Shown here: piece after piece, positions 1 to 5,823 of the stretch
Position numbering within the stretch: position 1 is the stretch's first letter
How the letters are laid out: every line of letters starts with the position of its first letter
NCBI GenBank assembly: GCA_030149625.1
Contig: JASLHP010000200.1
Span: 1 to 14,210, forward strand
Reading direction: 5' to 3'
From: Solirubrobacteraceae bacterium
Lineage (GTDB): Bacteria > Actinomycetota > Thermoleophilia > Solirubrobacterales > Solirubrobacteraceae
Length of the DNA stretch: 14,210 bases
The notes under the pieces: model-generated
Told to the model about the DNA's origin: nothing
Databases searched by the model: none
The model's input: only the letters and a program-made list of their open reading frames with translations
Position numbers and translations under genes: made by a program

Positions 1-8
1 TGAAAGTG

Positions 9-138
9 GGATCGGGCCGCTCCAGCGATGGGGCGGCCCAAGTTTTTGCGCGGATCGGGCCGCTCCAGCGATGGGGCGGCCCGAGCTTTTGCGCGGATCG
101 GGCTGCGCCGGCGATGGGGCGGGCCCGAGTTTTTGCGC
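9..138 (+). repeat. Three tandem 43-44 bp terminator-like units
   Basis: Three head-to-tail copies lie at 9-51, 52-94 and 95-138. In copy 1 the arm GGGCCGCTCC (14-23) pairs with GGGGCGGCCC (30-39) around the loop AGCGAT, giving a 10-bp stem with one U-G pair, followed by five T (43-47). Copy 2 keeps the same stem (57-66 with 73-82) and a four-T run. Copy 3 is degenerate: it has one extra G and mismatches in the arm but keeps the five-T tail. A GC-rich hairpin followed by a T-run on the plus strand is the form of an intrinsic terminator, so this probably closes a plus-strand gene whose end lies left of the window. The tandem copying is directly visible; the terminator role is inferred. Confidence 0.75.
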
Positions 139-153
139 GAATCGTGGCTCGGC

Positions 154-181
154 TTGTAAAGGTTGTGTGACGATCGATAAT
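154..181 (+). promoter_or_regulatory. Candidate sigma-70-type promoter for the 56-aa membrane protein
   Basis: TTGTAA (154-159) and GATAAT (176-181) are separated by 16 bp, matching the -35/-10 consensus at four and five of six positions. The pair sits in an AT-richer stretch directly after the terminator array and upstream of a structured leader and small gene, where a promoter is expected. Transcription would start near 188. This is a match by eye only. Confidence 0.4.
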
Positions 182-187
182 TCGGCT

Positions 188-315
188 GAGTCCTACCGAT
201 ATCATTTATGGAACAGGCAAACAAGCCTTGGAAAAGGCCGGATGTCTTGGTCAGCCGGGCCAAGAGAAGGAGATAGATGGTGATCATAGGAAGTCATTGG
301 GGGTAGGCCAGAGCC
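188..315 (+). promoter_or_regulatory. Structured 5' leader with two hairpins and a 9-codon mini-ORF
   Basis: The stretch between the candidate promoter and the 56-aa gene is less GC-rich than its surroundings. It contains GCCTT-GGAA-AAGGC, a 5-bp stem capped by a GNRA-type tetraloop, and then CTTGGT/GCCAAG, a 6-bp stem with a 7-nt loop. The strong ribosome site AGAAGGAGAT follows at once. That site fits a 9-codon frame at 277-306 (ATG GTG ATC ... TAG) which ends 9 bp before the ATG of the membrane protein, a layout suited to translational coupling or leader-peptide control. No riboswitch class could be assigned. Confidence 0.35.
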
Positions 316-486
316 ATGACCTTCATCGCGACTTCGGTCGTACTGGAGGTCCTTCTCCTCGCCGTGGCTTATGTGTTCTATCGAGTGCTCGTGCGCGGGG
401 TACCGTTAGAGAGCGGCTACGAAATCGAGGTGAAACTCCTGCCCCCGAGTATCCGGGTGAAGCGAAGCGAAGACGACCGAAGCTAG
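316..486 (+). CDS. Small single-span membrane protein, 56 aa, unknown function
   Basis: The product begins MTFIATSVVLEVLLLAVAYV. One strongly hydrophobic helix (about residues 4-27, with a Glu at position 11) is followed by an Arg/Lys-bearing, mostly polar tail ending SEDDRS, so the tail probably faces the cytoplasm. Most third codon positions are G or C, as in the other genes here, and the translation is a coherent membrane protein, which argues for a real gene despite its size. A G-rich stretch (GGGGGTAGG, about 299-307) lies 8 bp upstream of the ATG and may serve as ribosome site; a stronger site precedes the 9-codon mini-ORF just upstream. I do not recognise the family. It stands alone on its strand between the terminator array and a convergent operon. 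Confidence 0.6.
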   Translation: MTFIATSVVLEVLLLAVAYVFYRVLVRGVPLESGYEIEVKLLPPSIRVKRSEDDRS

Positions 487-640
487 CTTTCCCGGGGTGC
501 CTTCCCCGAAACGTACCAGGCCGAATATGCAGGTAAGGAGGCTGTACCGTTGGGGCCGTCCGCGATGGCCTTGCGCACTACGCCAGTTCGGACTTCTGAT
601 GACCGGGGATGAACACAACCATATGTCAGAATCGGTCGGT

Positions 641-665
641 GAGAGCGGGTCAGCGGCCCGCTCTC
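641..665. terminator. Hairpin between convergent transcripts
   Basis: GAGAGCGGG (641-649) and CCCGCTCTC (657-665) form a perfect 9-bp stem with a 7-nt loop. It lies between the ends of the plus-strand 56-aa gene and the minus-strand operon and overlaps the stop codon of the 69-aa protein. Neither side has a clear T-run, so it may be a U-less terminator or an mRNA-stabilising 3' hairpin. Confidence 0.5.
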
Positions 666-873
666 ATGCGTTGCGAGAGGCACGGGCCGCGCGCCGGATC
701 GACAGCGCGAGCAGGCCGATCACCGCGGGCGGCATCAGCCACCATGCGGCGATCGCGGCGTCGGCGAGCAGCGCGGTGAGCGCCAACGCGAGCCCGACCC
801 CGAGCGCGGTGCGCCAGTCGTCGCCGACGACGAACTCCCACGCTCCCGTCAGGAACGCTGTCACGCGCGTCAT
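664..873 (-). CDS. Small two-span membrane protein, 69 aa
   Basis: The product starts MTRVTAFLTGAWEFVVGDDW. A short amphipathic head and an acidic GDDW turn are followed by two hydrophobic stretches (about residues 22-40 and 42-58) and an Arg-rich end (RRAARASRNA). Its ATG (871-873) overlaps the stop codon of the upstream gene by four bases in an ATGA arrangement, so translation is probably coupled and the two proteins are likely made in similar amounts. That suggests it is a partner or accessory subunit of the polytopic protein encoded upstream. The family is not recognised. A longer open frame extends upstream of this ATG, but it is only the antiparallel-like shadow of the neighbouring gene in another frame. 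Confidence 0.65.
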   Translation of the reverse strand: MTRVTAFLTGAWEFVVGDDWRTALGVGLALALTALLADAAIAAWWLMPPAVIGLLALSIRRAARASRNA

Positions 874-1664
874 CGGCCCACCGTGGTCTGCTCGCCGGCG
901 ACGGCGCGCGCCGCCCCCAGGTTCGGGGAGCCCGCCGGCTCGTTCGTGCGTCTCATGGTGCGGCTGATCGCGATCGACACCGCCAACATGCCGGGAATCA
1001 TCACCAACAGCGCCGCGTCGCCGCCCGGCCAGCGCGCTCCCGCGCCCTCGGCGCCCCAGAACATTCCATACGAGCTCAGCAGCACTCCCACGGCGAGCTT
1101 CATCGTGTTCTCGGGCACCCTTGCGAGGGGCGCCCGCGCGACCGCGCCGGTGGCCGCGACGAGCAACACGGCGAGGCCCGCGGCGGCGGCGGCGAGCGCG
1201 ACGCGATGCTGGTTGGCGCCGAAGGTGAGCACGATGAACACGACCTCGAGGCCCTCGAGCAGCACGCCCTTGAACGCGATCGTAAACGCGTAGCCGTCGA
1301 AGCCGGCGCTGCGCGCGCCGGCCATGCGCGCGGCCTCGGTCTCGTCCACAAAAGCCTGCAGCTCGTCGTGCTTGGCTTTGAGGCCGGCGGCGCGCAGGAT
1401 CGACTTGCGCAGCCACTGCAGCCCGAAGATCAGGAGCAGTCCGCCGACTAGCACTCGCAGTGCGTCGATCGGCAAGGAGCTCAGCGCCGGCCCGAAGCCC
1501 GCCACGATCGCGGACAGCGCCAGGAGAGCTGTGGCCACGCCGCTGATCGCGGCGCTCCAGCTGCGCGCGGTCCCCACCGCCAGCACGATCGTAAGCGCCT
1601 CGACGGCCTCGACGGCGCACGCAAGGAACACCGACAGCGCCAGCCCGACGCCGGCGTCGCCCAC
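870..1664 (-). CDS. Polytopic membrane protein with two ExxE motifs (COG4280/FTR1-like)
   Basis: This 264-aa protein has about seven hydrophobic segments and a charged cytoplasmic stretch near residues 86-120. Two related elements stand out: EAVEALTIVLAVG (E19, E22) and LEGLEVVFIVLTFGA (E137, E140). They place an ExxE pair in the first helix of each half, as in FTR1/EfeU-type permeases, where the REGLE motif binds metal. From memory it resembles the uncharacterised COG4280 membrane family; the substrate is unknown and iron is only an analogy. The start is GTG at 1662-1664, with no strong ribosome site; it is the first usable start after an in-frame stop at 1698-1700. It lies downstream of the TauE-type transporter and overlaps the 69-aa gene by four bases. 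Confidence 0.7.
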   Translation of the reverse strand: MGDAGVGLALSVFLACAVEAVEALTIVLAVGTARSWSAAISGVATALLALSAIVAGFGPALSSLPIDALRVLVGGLLLIFGLQWLRKSILRAAGLKAKHDELQAFVDETEAARMAGARSAGFDGYAFTIAFKGVLLEGLEVVFIVLTFGANQHRVALAAAAAGLAVLLVAATGAVARAPLARVPENTMKLAVGVLLSSYGMFWGAEGAGARWPGGDAALLVMIPGMLAVSIAISRTMRRTNEPAGSPNLGAARAVAGEQTTVGR

Positions 1665-1707
1665 CTCAGCGCGCCCGCGAGGTCGAGCGTGCGTGCTTCA
1701 AGCGCCT

Positions 1708-1741
1708 TGCCACGATCTCAGGCCGTGCCACGATCTCAGGC
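1708..1741. repeat. Direct repeat, 16 bp with 18-bp period
   Basis: TGCCACGATCTCAGGC occurs at 1708-1723 and again at 1726-1741. It lies in the 137-bp gap between the transporter stop and the start of the next minus-strand gene. No coding role is apparent. Confidence 0.85.
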
Positions 1742-1759
1742 TAGAGCAGGATGGCGCCC

Positions 1760-1795
1760 GCGAGGCGTTCCGAGCCCGCGAAGCGTTCCGAGCCC
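1760..1795. repeat. Adjacent 18-bp tandem repeat, two copies
   Basis: GCGAGGCGTTCCGAGCCC (1760-1777) is followed at once by GCGAAGCGTTCCGAGCCC (1778-1795), differing at one base. It begins 6 bp beyond the transporter stop codon (1802-1804, minus strand). Together with the repeat at 1708-1741 it fills most of this intergenic gap. Confidence 0.85.
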
Positions 1796-1801
1796 GCGGC
1801 G

Positions 1802-2728
1802 CTACTCGACGTCGGGCCGCGGTGCGGCGTCGGCGCGGGCGAGCTCCGAGATGTCGCCGGTGGCCTGCCACGGCCGCTTGTAGGCGGCCCACACGAGCGC
1901 CGCCGCGAGCAGCGTCGCGCACAACGTCCAGCCGAGCGCGGTGGTGCCCAATCCGACGTACTTCAAGCCCGAGGCGAAAATCACGAACGTGATCGCGGGC
2001 CTGATGTAGCGATCGGGGGCGCTGGACGACAGCAGCGAGCCGACGAGCACAGCGGGCACGCTGCCGATGATCAGCGACGTCGTGACGCCGAAGTCGACGT
2101 GGCCAAAGGCGAGCGCGCCGAGCGCCGCCGCCAGCGTCAGCGGCACGGCCTGGCTCAGGTCCGTGCCGACGAGCTGGTTGGCGCCGATCATCGGGTACAG
2201 GAACAGCAGCAGGATGATCATCAGCGAGCCCGAGCCGACCGACGTCATGCCGACGATCAGTCCGCCGAGCATGCCGATCGCGATCGTGCGCAGCGGCTTG
2301 ATCTCCAGATCGTGGACCTCGGTCGCGCGTGTCTCGCCGCTGCGGCGATCGAGGAACGATCGCAGCACCATCGCCGCCGCGCCGACGAGCAGCGCGGCGC
2401 CGAGCACGATCTCGATGGTTTCCTGATCGGACTTGCTGTTTCCGAGCAGGTGCAACAGATAGGCGCCGAGGAACGCGCACGGCACCGAGCCGACGACCAT
2501 GAAGCCCACGAGGCGGCGGTTGACGGTTCCCTTGCGCATGTGCACGGCGGCGCCGAACGGTCGCATCACGACCGCGGCCACGAGGTCGCTCGAAATCGCC
2601 TTCGACGGCGTGACCCCGAAGAGCAGGATCAGCATCGGCGTCATCAGGGCACCGCCGCCCGCGCCCGTCATGCCGACGAGAAAGCCGATGATCGCGCTGC
2701 CGAGGACGATGTAGGGGTCTACGTGCAC
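1802..2728 (-). CDS. TauE/SafE family membrane transporter (sulfite/sulfonate-type exporter)
   Basis: This 308-aa polytopic protein belongs to the TauE/SafE (COG0730) family, whose members move sulfite, sulfoacetate, sulfate or other small organic anions across the inner membrane. The family's internal duplication is visible: the Gly-rich GMTGAGGGALMTP (residues 19-31) with SKAISSDLV (42-50) in the first half, and GMTSVGSGSLM (160-170) with LVGTDLSQAVP (187-196) in the second. Length is normal. The start is GTG (2726-2728), the only start codon after an in-frame stop; its ribosome site is weak and a possible leader peptide overlaps it. It heads a minus-strand operon with two more membrane genes and diverges from the sugar transferase. 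Next to sulfotransferase genes, a sulfur oxyanion is a sensible but unproven substrate. Confidence 0.88.
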   Translation of the reverse strand: MHVDPYIVLGSAIIGFLVGMTGAGGGALMTPMLILLFGVTPSKAISSDLVAAVVMRPFGAAVHMRKGTVNRRLVGFMVVGSVPCAFLGAYLLHLLGNSKSDQETIEIVLGAALLVGAAAMVLRSFLDRRSGETRATEVHDLEIKPLRTIAIGMLGGLIVGMTSVGSGSLMIILLLFLYPMIGANQLVGTDLSQAVPLTLAAALGALAFGHVDFGVTTSLIIGSVPAVLVGSLLSSSAPDRYIRPAITFVIFASGLKYVGLGTTALGWTLCATLLAAALVWAAYKRPWQATGDISELARADAAPRPDVE

Positions 2729-2814
2729 TGACGTGGCCTGCTGCTCGACTTGATGGTAGATCTCGGACCGATGCTCCCGAGAATCACAGGAAGAGCCACC
2801 GGACGAGCCATCAT
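2719..2814 (-). CDS. Possible 31-aa leader peptide overlapping the transporter start
   Basis: An ATG-ATG start (2812-2814) lies about 6 bp downstream of a GAGAGG ribosome-site match and opens a 31-codon frame, beginning MMARPVALPVILGS and ending RQCT-stop. The stop (2719-2721) lies just past the GTG start of the TauE-type gene, in a different frame, so ribosomes finishing it could reinitiate on the transporter. The transporter GTG has no good ribosome site of its own, which supports coupling. The single Cys codon near the end may be chance. It may equally be an untranslated open frame. Confidence 0.3.
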   Translation of the reverse strand: MMARPVALPVILGSIGPRSTIKSSSRPRQCT

Positions 2815-2823
2815 AACCCGCCT

Positions 2824-2863
2824 CTCATGTCATAGGTGGAATTGACCCGGATTGTGACATGAG
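2824..2863. promoter_or_regulatory. Operator-like inverted repeat, 9-bp arms
   Basis: CTCATGTCA (2824-2832) and TGACATGAG (2855-2863) are perfect inverted copies separated by 22 bp, with arm centres 31 bp apart, close to three helical turns. It lies between two divergently transcribed genes, upstream of the sugar-transferase promoter candidate and just upstream of the possible transporter leader peptide. A dimeric or tetrameric regulator controlling both directions is the natural reading. Confidence 0.5.
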
Positions 2864-2867
2864 TTTC

Positions 2868-2907
2868 CTAAAGAGGCCTTGCTTTAGATCACATTGATGT
2901 TTATGAT
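2868..2907 (+). promoter_or_regulatory. Candidate promoter with overlapping inverted repeat, upstream of the sugar transferase
   Basis: TTGCTT (2879-2884) and TATGAT (2902-2907), spaced 17 bp, resemble a -35/-10 pair, with the -10 matching at five of six positions. The -35 lies within CTAAAG-N8-CTTTAG (2868-2887), a small inverted repeat placed where a repressor could block RNA polymerase. Transcription would begin near 2914, leaving a leader of about 90 nt before the ATG at 3002. Confidence 0.4.
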
Positions 2908-3001
2908 GCGCAGCCGAGAGGGTCACGGAGTCCCGGCGGCTGTCGGTTGGTGGGCGTCCCCTGTGGGGTCCATTTGTGGCGGGCAAGGAGGCGGAGGCGC
3001 T

Positions 3002-4540
3002 ATGAGTGTGGATACGGGGAGTGGGGCTGAGGCGGGCGTGGTCTGGGGCGCGGCGTCACTCGTCGAGCCGCCCGCCCCGCGCGCCGGCGTGCGCGATCTG
3101 TCCGGTGGGTCGCGCGGGCTCGCTCGCGGTTGGCCGGGCGGTGCGGCCGAGGGTGTGCGTGGGCCGGCCGCGAGCGTGCGCCGGGATGCGCTGTTTCGTC
3201 GGTTGTTGTTGACGGCTGACGCGGTCGCGATCGTCGGCGCGTTCCTCTTGACGGTCGCGTTCTCACGGCGCTCGGTGCAGCTGACGTGGGCTGGCGCCGC
3301 GGCGATCCCGATCGTGCTGGTCGGCGCGAAGCTGACCGGCTTGTATGACCGCGATGAGACGCTGCTTCGCAAGACGACGCTGGATGAGGCGCCGCGGTTG
3401 TTCCAGCTGGCGACGCTGTGTTCGTTGGTGGCGTGGTTGACCGGTGGGCTGCTCGTGCGCGGTGCGCTCGATCGTCACGAGGCGTTGTTCCTGTGGCTGG
3501 CGCTGTCGGCCGGGCTGATCTCAGCCCGTACGCTGTCGCGTGCACTGGCGCTCCACCTCGCGCCAGCGGAGCGATGCCTGTTCATCGGGGATGAGGCCTC
3601 GGCGGAAGCGATTCGCTCGAAGCTCGGGCATGGAGGGGTGAAGGCCGAGGTCGTCGCGCATGTGGACTTGGACAAGGTCGCGTCCTGGTCGACGGACAGC
3701 TTCTCCGAGACGCGTCTGGCGGAGATCAGAGATCTGGCGCATACGCTCGACGTGCACCGCGCGATCATCGCGCCGCGCAGCGTCGATGGCGGGGAGATGC
3801 TGAACCTGGTTCGTACCCTGAAGGCGGTCGGGGTACGCGTGAGCGTGTTGCCGCGGCTGCTGGAGGTGGTCGGCTCCTCGGTCGAGTTCGACGATCTGCA
3901 TGGAGTGACGGTCATGGGTGTCAGGCGCTTTGACCTGACGCGTTCTTCGGCGGCGTTCAAGCGCGCATTCGATCTGCTGGGCGCGCTCGTGGGATTGCTG
4001 GCCGTCTCACCACTGCTGGCCGCGATCGCGCTCGCGATCAAGCTCGAGGACGGTGGCCCGGTGTTCTTTCGTCAACAGCGCGTTGGTCGCCACGGGCACC
4101 GTTTTCGCATGCTGAAGTTCCGCACGATGGTCCCGGACGCCGAGGCGCTGAAGGACTCGTTGCGCGATCGCAACGAGGCGATGGAGGGGCTGTTCAAGAT
4201 CGCGGAGGATCCTCGCGTAACGCGTGTGGGGCGGCTTTTGCGCCGTAGCGCGCTGGACGAGCTGCCACAGATGTGGAACATCGTGCGCGGTGAGATGAGC
4301 CTCGTCGGCCCGCGGCCGCTGGTGCTCGACGAGGATCGGCGCATCGAGGGATGGCACCGCCGCCGGCTGGAGCTGACCCCGGGCATGACCGGCCCCTGGC
4401 AGATCCTCGGCCCCGCGCGCGTGCCACTGCGGGAGATGGTCGCGATCGACTATCTCTACGTCGCCAACTGGTCGCTCTGGACCGACGTCAAGATCTTGCT
4501 GCGCACGATCCCCCACGTGCTCCAGAAACGGGGGCTCTAG
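3002..4540 (+). CDS. Polyprenyl-phosphate sugar-1-phosphate transferase (WcaJ/PssY-type)
   Basis: This 512-aa integral membrane enzyme should begin glycan assembly by moving a hexose-1-phosphate from a nucleotide sugar to undecaprenyl phosphate. After a disordered 60-residue Gly/Arg-rich head come about four membrane helices (67-180), a cytoplasmic nucleotide-binding-like middle region (190-300), and the catalytic bacterial sugar transferase domain (316-512). The last shows the usual order: a membrane helix (324-347), PVFFRQQRVGRHGHRFRMLK, KFRTM (372-376), RRSALDELPQMWNI with the conserved DE pair (419-420), and SLVGPRPL (433-440). The ATG at 3002 is chosen because AAGGAGG lies 10 bp upstream; the in-frame ATG/TTG codons at 2894-2908 lack a ribosome site and would add a poor extension. 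The sugar specificity cannot be read. Confidence 0.93.
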   Translation: MSVDTGSGAEAGVVWGAASLVEPPAPRAGVRDLSGGSRGLARGWPGGAAEGVRGPAASVRRDALFRRLLLTADAVAIVGAFLLTVAFSRRSVQLTWAGAAAIPIVLVGAKLTGLYDRDETLLRKTTLDEAPRLFQLATLCSLVAWLTGGLLVRGALDRHEALFLWLALSAGLISARTLSRALALHLAPAERCLFIGDEASAEAIRSKLGHGGVKAEVVAHVDLDKVASWSTDSFSETRLAEIRDLAHTLDVHRAIIAPRSVDGGEMLNLVRTLKAVGVRVSVLPRLLEVVGSSVEFDDLHGVTVMGVRRFDLTRSSAAFKRAFDLLGALVGLLAVSPLLAAIALAIKLEDGGPVFFRQQRVGRHGHRFRMLKFRTMVPDAEALKDSLRDRNEAMEGLFKIAEDPRVTRVGRLLRRSALDELPQMWNIVRGEMSLVGPRPLVLDEDRRIEGWHRRRLELTPGMTGPWQILGPARVPLREMVAIDYLYVANWSLWTDVKILLRTIPHVLQKRGL

Positions 4541-4590
4541 GCCAGGGAAACGGGGGCTCTAGGCCAGGGAAACGGGACTCCAGGCCAGGA
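4526..4590. repeat. Three tandem 21-22 bp copies over the sugar transferase stop
   Basis: AAACGGGGGCTCTAGGCCAG followed by GG forms a 22-bp unit at 4526-4547, repeated exactly at 4548-4569 and imperfectly at 4570-4590. The first copy includes the last codons and the TAG stop of the sugar transferase; the later copies lie in the gap before the convergent glycosyltransferase gene. No hairpin with a T-run is seen, so it is not an obvious terminator. Confidence 0.85.
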
Positions 4591-4625
4591 CGCTGAGTGG
4601 TCGCCGGGCGGAGCGTTCGAGACGA

Positions 4626-5816
4626 TCAGTACGCTCCCGCACGAGCGTCCGCCTGTGCGCGAGAAGGTGGAGTGGGTGATGCGCTGCGCCCGCTTGAGCG
4701 GATCTCCAGAAGGCGATTCACCTCATCCGCGAGCCGCTTCTGAAACGCTGCCACCGAGAAGCGCTCGGCGTTGTCGACGGCGCACGCGACGTCGAACTGA
4801 AGCTCGTCGATCTTTTCGATCGCTCGCTGGAATGCATCTACGTCGTTGAGCGTCGCCAACACGCCGGTCTTCCCGTCAAGCACCGTCTCGAGCGCGCCGC
4901 CGGCGGCGGCCGCGATCACCGGCCGTCCTGCCGCTTGCGCCTCCACGGCGGTGATTCCGAACTCCTCCATGCTGGGCACGATCACGGCGCGAGCGCTCGC
5001 GTACAGCGTCGCGAGCTCCTCGTCATCTGCGCGCCCGAGGAACTCGGCCTCGGGGAACGCCGCGCGCAGCGCTGCGTGATCGGGTCCGGTGCCGACCACG
5101 CGAATTGGCGCGCGCGCGCGCCGGGCCGCCTCCAGCGCAACCTGCAGGCGCTTGTGGCGCACGAGCTCCGAGACGATCAGCAGTTTCTCGCCGGGCACGC
5201 CGGGTGTGAAGCGTCCCGTCTCGACAGGTGGGTGGATGATCGTGGCGTCGCGGTGGTAGTAGCGCTTGATCCGCGCGCGGCTCAGCTGGGAGATGGCGAT
5301 GTATGCGTCGACCGAGCGGCTGGCGGCCAGGTCCCATCGGCGTATCCGCCGCAGCTGTGAGCGAAGCAGCCCGCGCAGCAGCGGCGAGGTCTCCTCCAGA
5401 GCCCGATGTTCCTCATACCACGCGTAGCGAAACGGCGTGTAGCAGTAGCAGATGTGCATGGCGCCCGCGGGCGTGTGGACGCCGTGGGCAAATGCGCTGC
5501 TGCTGCTGAGCACGACCTGCGACGGCGGCAGTCGCAGCCGTCCCATCGCCGATGGATACAGCGGAAGCAGGCGCCTGAACGTCGACTGGTCGATGCCCAG
5601 GTGCTGCAGCGGCGAGGTTGTGATCGGGCGTCCGGCGAAGCGATCGTTCGTGCCGTGTTGGTCATATAGCAAGGTGAAGATCGGTGCCTGGGAGTAGAGC
5701 TCGGCGATTGCCGCAAACGTGCGCTCGGCGCCGCGCATGACCAGCAGGTAGTCGTGGACGAGGCTGACACGCGCGCCGGTGGGCGATGGCGCCCGCGTAC
5801 CTTGCGCGTCGCTCAT
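4626..5816 (-). CDS. GT4 glycosyltransferase, WbaZ-like
   Basis: This 396-aa cytoplasmic or membrane-associated enzyme has the GT-B fold of family GT4 and should add a sugar from a nucleotide donor to the lipid-linked glycan. The N-terminal Rossmann half opens RVSLVHDYLLVMRGAERTF (residues 16-34), and CYCYTPFRYAW (123-133) resembles the YCHTPxRYxWD signature of WbaZ-type mannosyltransferases. The C-terminal half carries VSELVRHKR (215-223), VGTGPD, and the donor-site EX7E pair E284/E292. The ATG at 5816 lies 7 bp after the methyltransferase stop; the frame stays open upstream, but that would overlap the methyltransferase. A low-complexity Ser/Ala tail follows residue 372. Mannose as donor is a family-based guess. 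Confidence 0.88.
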   Translation of the reverse strand: MSDAQGTRAPSPTGARVSLVHDYLLVMRGAERTFAAIAELYSQAPIFTLLYDQHGTNDRFAGRPITTSPLQHLGIDQSTFRRLLPLYPSAMGRLRLPPSQVVLSSSSAFAHGVHTPAGAMHICYCYTPFRYAWYEEHRALEETSPLLRGLLRSQLRRIRRWDLAASRSVDAYIAISQLSRARIKRYYHRDATIIHPPVETGRFTPGVPGEKLLIVSELVRHKRLQVALEAARRARAPIRVVGTGPDHAALRAAFPEAEFLGRADDEELATLYASARAVIVPSMEEFGITAVEAQAAGRPVIAAAAGGALETVLDGKTGVLATLNDVDAFQRAIEKIDELQFDVACAVDNAERFSVAAFQKRLADEVNRLLEIRSSGRSASPTPPSRAQADARAGAY

Positions 5817-5823
5817 CGGAGCG

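Noticed and set aside
9..138. CRISPR array from the three regular repeats
   Set aside because: The units abut without unique spacers and each holds a terminator-like hairpin; no cas gene is present.
200..275. Resemblance of the leader to a c-di-GMP-I (GEMM) riboswitch
   Set aside because: ACAGGCAAAC and a GNRA hairpin are present, but the conserved GGGACGCAAAGCC strand and the tetraloop-receptor helix are not recognisable; kept only as an unassigned leader.
493..508. CGGGG/CCCCG hairpin just after the 56-aa gene as a terminator
   Set aside because: Only a 5-bp stem, and it is followed by AAACGTACC with no T-run.
550..612. 20-codon frame from TTG with AAGGAGG upstream
   Set aside because: The ribosome-site match is good, but the peptide is very short, has no recognisable features and needs a TTG start; not supported as a gene.
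1751..2731. Long plus-strand open frame opposite the TauE/SafE gene
   Set aside because: The translation is low-complexity Arg/Ala/Asp/His-rich, typical of a high-GC antisense shadow; the minus-strand protein has clear family motifs.
2894..3001. Upstream start for the sugar transferase (TTG/ATG near 2894-2908)
   Set aside because: No ribosome site there, it overlaps the promoter-like -10, and the ATG at 3002 has AAGGAGG at good spacing.
5107..5120. GGCGCGCGCGCGCC palindrome
   Set aside because: A simple GC run within the glycosyltransferase coding sequence (Arg/Ala codons); expected by chance at this base composition.
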